Position numbers and translations under genes: made by a program. The notes below the pieces were generated by a model that searched no databases, was not told where the DNA came from, and saw only the letters and a list, made by a program, of their open reading frames with translations. Below, in pieces: positions 61,472 through 64,000 of a DNA stretch of 64,000 nucleotides. The stretch's first letter is position 1. Every line of letters starts with the position of its first letter. This DNA comes from Balneolaceae bacterium. Lineage in GTDB: Bacteria > Bacteroidota > Rhodothermia > Balneolales > Balneolaceae. Location of the stretch: assembly GCA_017640665.1 (NCBI GenBank), contig JAEPQE010000001.1:699262-763261 (forward strand), in the 5' to 3' direction.

Positions 61472-62206
61472 ATGGAGATTTTAGGAATTGATGTTGGTGG
61501 ATCGGGAATAAAAGGGGGTATTGTTGATACTTCAAAAGGGGAGCTCGTTACTGAACGGCACCGCATTGTTACCCCGCAACCGGCTACACCAGAAGCAGTA
61601 ATTGATGTAATTGTGGAAATTGTGGAGCACCACAAATGGAATGGACCTATCGGGTGTGGATTTCCTGCAGCGGTAGTAAATGAAATCACAAAAACAGCTT
61701 CTAATATTGATGATTCGTGGATTGGAGTTAACGCATCGGATCAGATTGAAAAAGCAACTGGTTGCCCTACGCATCTGGTAAACGATGTGGATGCAGCGGC
61801 CTTCGCCGAAATGAATTTTGGCGCTGGAATCGATGAAAAAGGCACTGTGTTTATGGCTGCTTTCGGGACCGGAATTGGAACCGCTATTTTCAGAAATGGA
61901 CAGCTTATACCAAATACTGAACTGGGGCATATAACACTTAACGGCACTAAAGCCGAGCATTATGCGGCAAATTCAGTAAGAGAAACTAAAGATCTTAGCT
62001 GGGAAATCTGGGGCTTGCGGGTAAATGAATACCTGAATCTTATTGAGTCTTTATTCTGGCCAGACCTTTTTATTATTGGTGGGGGTGTCAGCAAAAAGTT
62101 TGAAGACTTCAAAGAATATCTGGATGTTGAAGCAAGGATAGTTCCTGCAGCAAGCCGAAACCATGCTGGTATTATAGGCGCGGCTTTGGCCTCACTTAAT
62201 CAATAG
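61472..62206 (+). CDS. ppgK: polyphosphate glucokinase (ROK family)
   Basis: The 244-residue protein begins [21 protein letters not shown] (phosphate-binding loop) followed by [14 protein letters not shown], a polyphosphate-glucokinase signature. [32 protein letters not shown] (catalytic Asp), [23 protein letters not shown] (sugar-contacting Glu-Gly-His) and [14 protein letters not shown] follow. It phosphorylates glucose using polyphosphate and perhaps ATP. The ROK family Cys-rich zinc motif is absent, as in known polyphosphate glucokinases. The gene diverges from the plug lipoprotein. Confidence 0.9.
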   Translation: MEILGIDVGGSGIKGGIVDTSKGELVTERHRIVTPQPATPEAVIDVIVEIVEHHKWNGPIGCGFPAAVVNEITKTASNIDDSWIGVNASDQIEKATGCPTHLVNDVDAAAFAEMNFGAGIDEKGTVFMAAFGTGIGTAIFRNGQLIPNTELGHITLNGTKAEHYAANSVRETKDLSWEIWGLRVNEYLNLIESLFWPDLFIIGGGVSKKFEDFKEYLDVEARIVPAASRNHAGIIGAALASLNQ

Positions 62207-62299
62207 TATTCATCACTTTTATTAAATCATTTCCATTTTTCTATCTACATTCGCTCTTCGTAATTGTCCCCTGCTAATCATTCTCTGACGGCTTAGACT

Positions 62300-63259
62300 A
62301 TGAAAAATGTCTTCCTGTTTTTGACCCCGGTTTTAATATGGGGTTCTACATGGTACGTAATCACATTCCAGATTGGAGATGTTGACCCTATGTATTCAGT
62401 TGCCTATCGTTTCGCTATCGCCGGAGTACTGATGTTGGGCGTATCCAAAATCTGGGGTCTTAAACTGGATTTCTCAAAGAAAGAACATGGATTCATACTG
62501 TTGCAAGGGCTGTTATTATTTGGTTTTAATTACTGGTGTATGTATTCAGCCGAGCTATATGTAACCAGTGGTTTGGTAGGTTTACTTTTCTCACTGCTTG
62601 TCTTCATGAATATTATTAACGCCCGCATCTTCCTTAGGGCTTCCATTGAGATAAAAGTAATTCTTGGAGGAATCCTTGGTTTAATTGGAACCAGTTTAAT
62701 CTTCAGGCAAGATCTTAGCCATTTTTCATTTTCTGATGGTAAGATTATAGGATTGATCCTCGCTGTTGTTGGTACCTACATTGCTTCTCTTGGAAATATT
62801 ACCTCGGCGAGAAACCAAAAAGCTGGTATCCCTGTAATCTCTTCTAATGCGTACGGAATGACTTACGGTGCTCTTGCAATGTTTTTGATTGCTGTTATCA
62901 ACGGCAAAGAAATGACTTTTATCACCGATATATCCTACGTTTCATCACTGTTATACCTTGCAATTTTTGGATCCGTAATTGCTTTTGGTGCATATCTTAC
63001 CTTAATCGGAAATATCGGGGCTGGAAAAGCAGCGTATGTATCGGTAATTGCACCTGTAATTGCCTTGGTCATATCTACCATTTTTGAAGATTACCAATGG
63101 TCGTCAAGTAGCTTGGCGGGAGCAGGACTTATTTTAGTTGGAAATGTGGTGGCATTACGGTCTTCTAAAAAGGATAAGAACTCATTTCCGAGAGTCCCGG
63201 AGATGAAAGCTCCTACTGAAGTACTTGAAGAAAATTTACCCGATCAACTTACTAAATAA
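62300..63259 (+). CDS. EamA/DMT-family transporter
   Basis: The 319-residue protein has ten membrane helices in two EamA repeats. The first opens with FLTPVLIWGSTWYVITFQIG and contains YRFAIAGVLML; the second ends with AYVSVIAPVIALVISTIFEDYQWSSSSLAGAGLILVGNVVAL. The family exports or imports small metabolites such as amino acids or nucleotides. The soluble C-terminus (about 292-319) is acidic and overlaps the convergent formimidoylglutamase gene by 24 bases. The substrate cannot be told. Confidence 0.88.
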   Translation: MKNVFLFLTPVLIWGSTWYVITFQIGDVDPMYSVAYRFAIAGVLMLGVSKIWGLKLDFSKKEHGFILLQGLLLFGFNYWCMYSAELYVTSGLVGLLFSLLVFMNIINARIFLRASIEIKVILGGILGLIGTSLIFRQDLSHFSFSDGKIIGLILAVVGTYIASLGNITSARNQKAGIPVISSNAYGMTYGALAMFLIAVINGKEMTFITDISYVSSLLYLAIFGSVIAFGAYLTLIGNIGAGKAAYVSVIAPVIALVISTIFEDYQWSSSSLAGAGLILVGNVVALRSSKKDKNSFPRVPEMKAPTEVLEENLPDQLTK

Positions 63260-64000
63260 AGATCCGGCTAATTTCGCTGTCTTTTTATGTTCATCAAAAG
63301 AAGGGTTAAGCTCACAAATATCGGCTGAGATTAGCTTTCCTGATTGTTTAACCAATTCGATAATATTCAACCCATGAATTAAATCTATCCCGTTCCAGGC
63401 AGGAGCGCTTACACCGGGAGCAACAGATGCCTTAAATACATCCAAACAAATGGTAAGATAAATATGTGTTCTCGAGTGAATGAATCGGCTAACGTTTTTC
63501 AAACATTCGGATTCTGAATTCATCACCTGGATATTTTCGCAATAACGAACATCCAGATCCTCAGCAGTTTTAAAAAGCGATGAAGTGTTGTTATCCCGGT
63601 TGATTCCATACACGAAATACTTCAGATCAAGATCGTTCTCTTTAGCATGTTCATGAGCTTGTAAGAATGGGGAACCTGAATGGGCAACTCCATTATACGG
63701 ACGTAAATCAAAGTGAGCGTCTATGTTCAGAATTCCGATTTTACAATCCGGTTCAGTTTCCTGAAGAAAACCTGCAATGCCAAGAAAGTGTCCGAAAGCC
63801 GTTTCGTGCCCTCCACCAATAACTGTTGGGATATTCCCTTTCTTCAAAAGAAGATGAATCGTTTTACCCAACTCCTGCTGAGCGGATTCCAGATTATTAT
63901 TCTTTGGGGTAATATTACCTGTATCGCAAAAGTCATCATCGCCATGCCAACTCAAAGAACCAATAGAAGAACTAAAATAATCTGGTCCTTCAGCAGCTCC
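63236..64000 (-). CDS. hutG: formimidoylglutamase-like ureohydrolase (HutG), N-terminus cut by window edge
   Basis: The frame is open to the window edge with GAAEGPDYFSS upstream, which matches the ureohydrolase N-terminal GAxxGP motif, so the true start lies outside. Metal-binding motifs are GGGHETAFGH, NIDAHFDLRP and TICLDVFKASVAPGVSAPA; the first Asp of the usual DxD in the last motif is Cys here. The APGVSAP segment favours formimidoylglutamase of histidine degradation over agmatinase or arginase. The 3' end overlaps the transporter gene. Confidence 0.82.
   Translation of the reverse strand, partial: GAAEGPDYFSSSIGSLSWHGDDDFCDTGNITPKNNNLESAQQELGKTIHLLLKKGNIPTVIGGGHETAFGHFLGIAGFLQETEPDCKIGILNIDAHFDLRPYNGVAHSGSPFLQAHEHAKENDLDLKYFVYGINRDNNTSSLFKTAEDLDVRYCENIQVMNSESECLKNVSRFIHSRTHIYLTICLDVFKASVAPGVSAPAWNGIDLIHGLNIIELVKQSGKLISADICELNPSFDEHKKTAKLAGSLFSKLIG

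Overview
The window looks like chromosome of a moderately AT-rich, Gram-negative member of the Balneolaeota/Bacteroidetes assemblage (Balneola- or Gracilimonas-like). The pointers are a type IX secretion C-terminal domain opening with NYPNPFNP, a PID-CTERM mini-protein, two DUF6090 proteins, a 7TM hybrid histidine kinase with receiver and AraC domains, TAnnTTTG-type promoter boxes, and many secreted M14, M16 and S9 peptidases. I see no rRNA, tRNA, CRISPR array, prophage or plasmid functions. The only transposase-like gene is a REP-associated (RAYT) one.

Layout. 1-3.0 kb: a cut-off M48 protease, then a quinone-detoxification-like pair (VOC ring-cleaving dioxygenase plus alpha/beta hydrolase) behind a perfect 24-bp palindrome. 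3.0-11.8 kb: a 1894-residue RCC1-repeat T9SS cargo and a hybrid sensor kinase. 12-17.1 kb: a coherent signalling operon of cation/proton antiporter, UBP-type zinc finger, CRP-like sensor kinase, and a receiver fused to a thioredoxin-reductase-like flavoprotein without redox cysteines. 17.1-18.1 kb: an AT-rich orphan and the RAYT gene, which carries two REP-like hairpins in frame. 18.1-31.6 kb: TlpA, the TIGR03545/TIGR03546 pair, a choice-of-anchor B lipoprotein, an alpha-oxoamine synthase, a nuclease, a YrdC/YciO protein, a degenerate DEAD-box protein, a CPBP protease, a catalytically dead-looking SRAP homologue, MscS and SecG. 31.9-48.7 kb: M16, M14 and S9 peptidases, a serine hydrolase, MnmE, an ankyrin protein, a peptide transporter and a PadR/ABC-permease pair.

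48.8-60.4 kb is the most rearranged part. It holds an S9 peptidase, a translationally coupled VOC-DUF6090-45-codon ORF-DUF6090 operon with decayed DUF6090 start fragments nearby, a D-aminoacylase-like lipoprotein, and two tandem TPR paralogues. These paralogues repeat with an exact 2389-bp period and have 145-bp spacers that look better conserved than the genes, plus a fossil start of a third copy. 60.5-64 kb: a DksA-type zinc protein, a stand-alone TonB-plug lipoprotein, polyphosphate glucokinase, an EamA transporter and a cut-off formimidoylglutamase.

Two themes recur. First, palindromic, often GTCAT-headed repeats are scattered between genes, and once inside a gene, in a genome that carries a RAYT. 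Second, several members of enzyme families have lost or changed catalytic residues (DEAD-box protein, SRAP, TrxR-like receiver protein, M14 peptidase, D-aminoacylase). All function calls rest on reading motifs and recalling families; no search was run.
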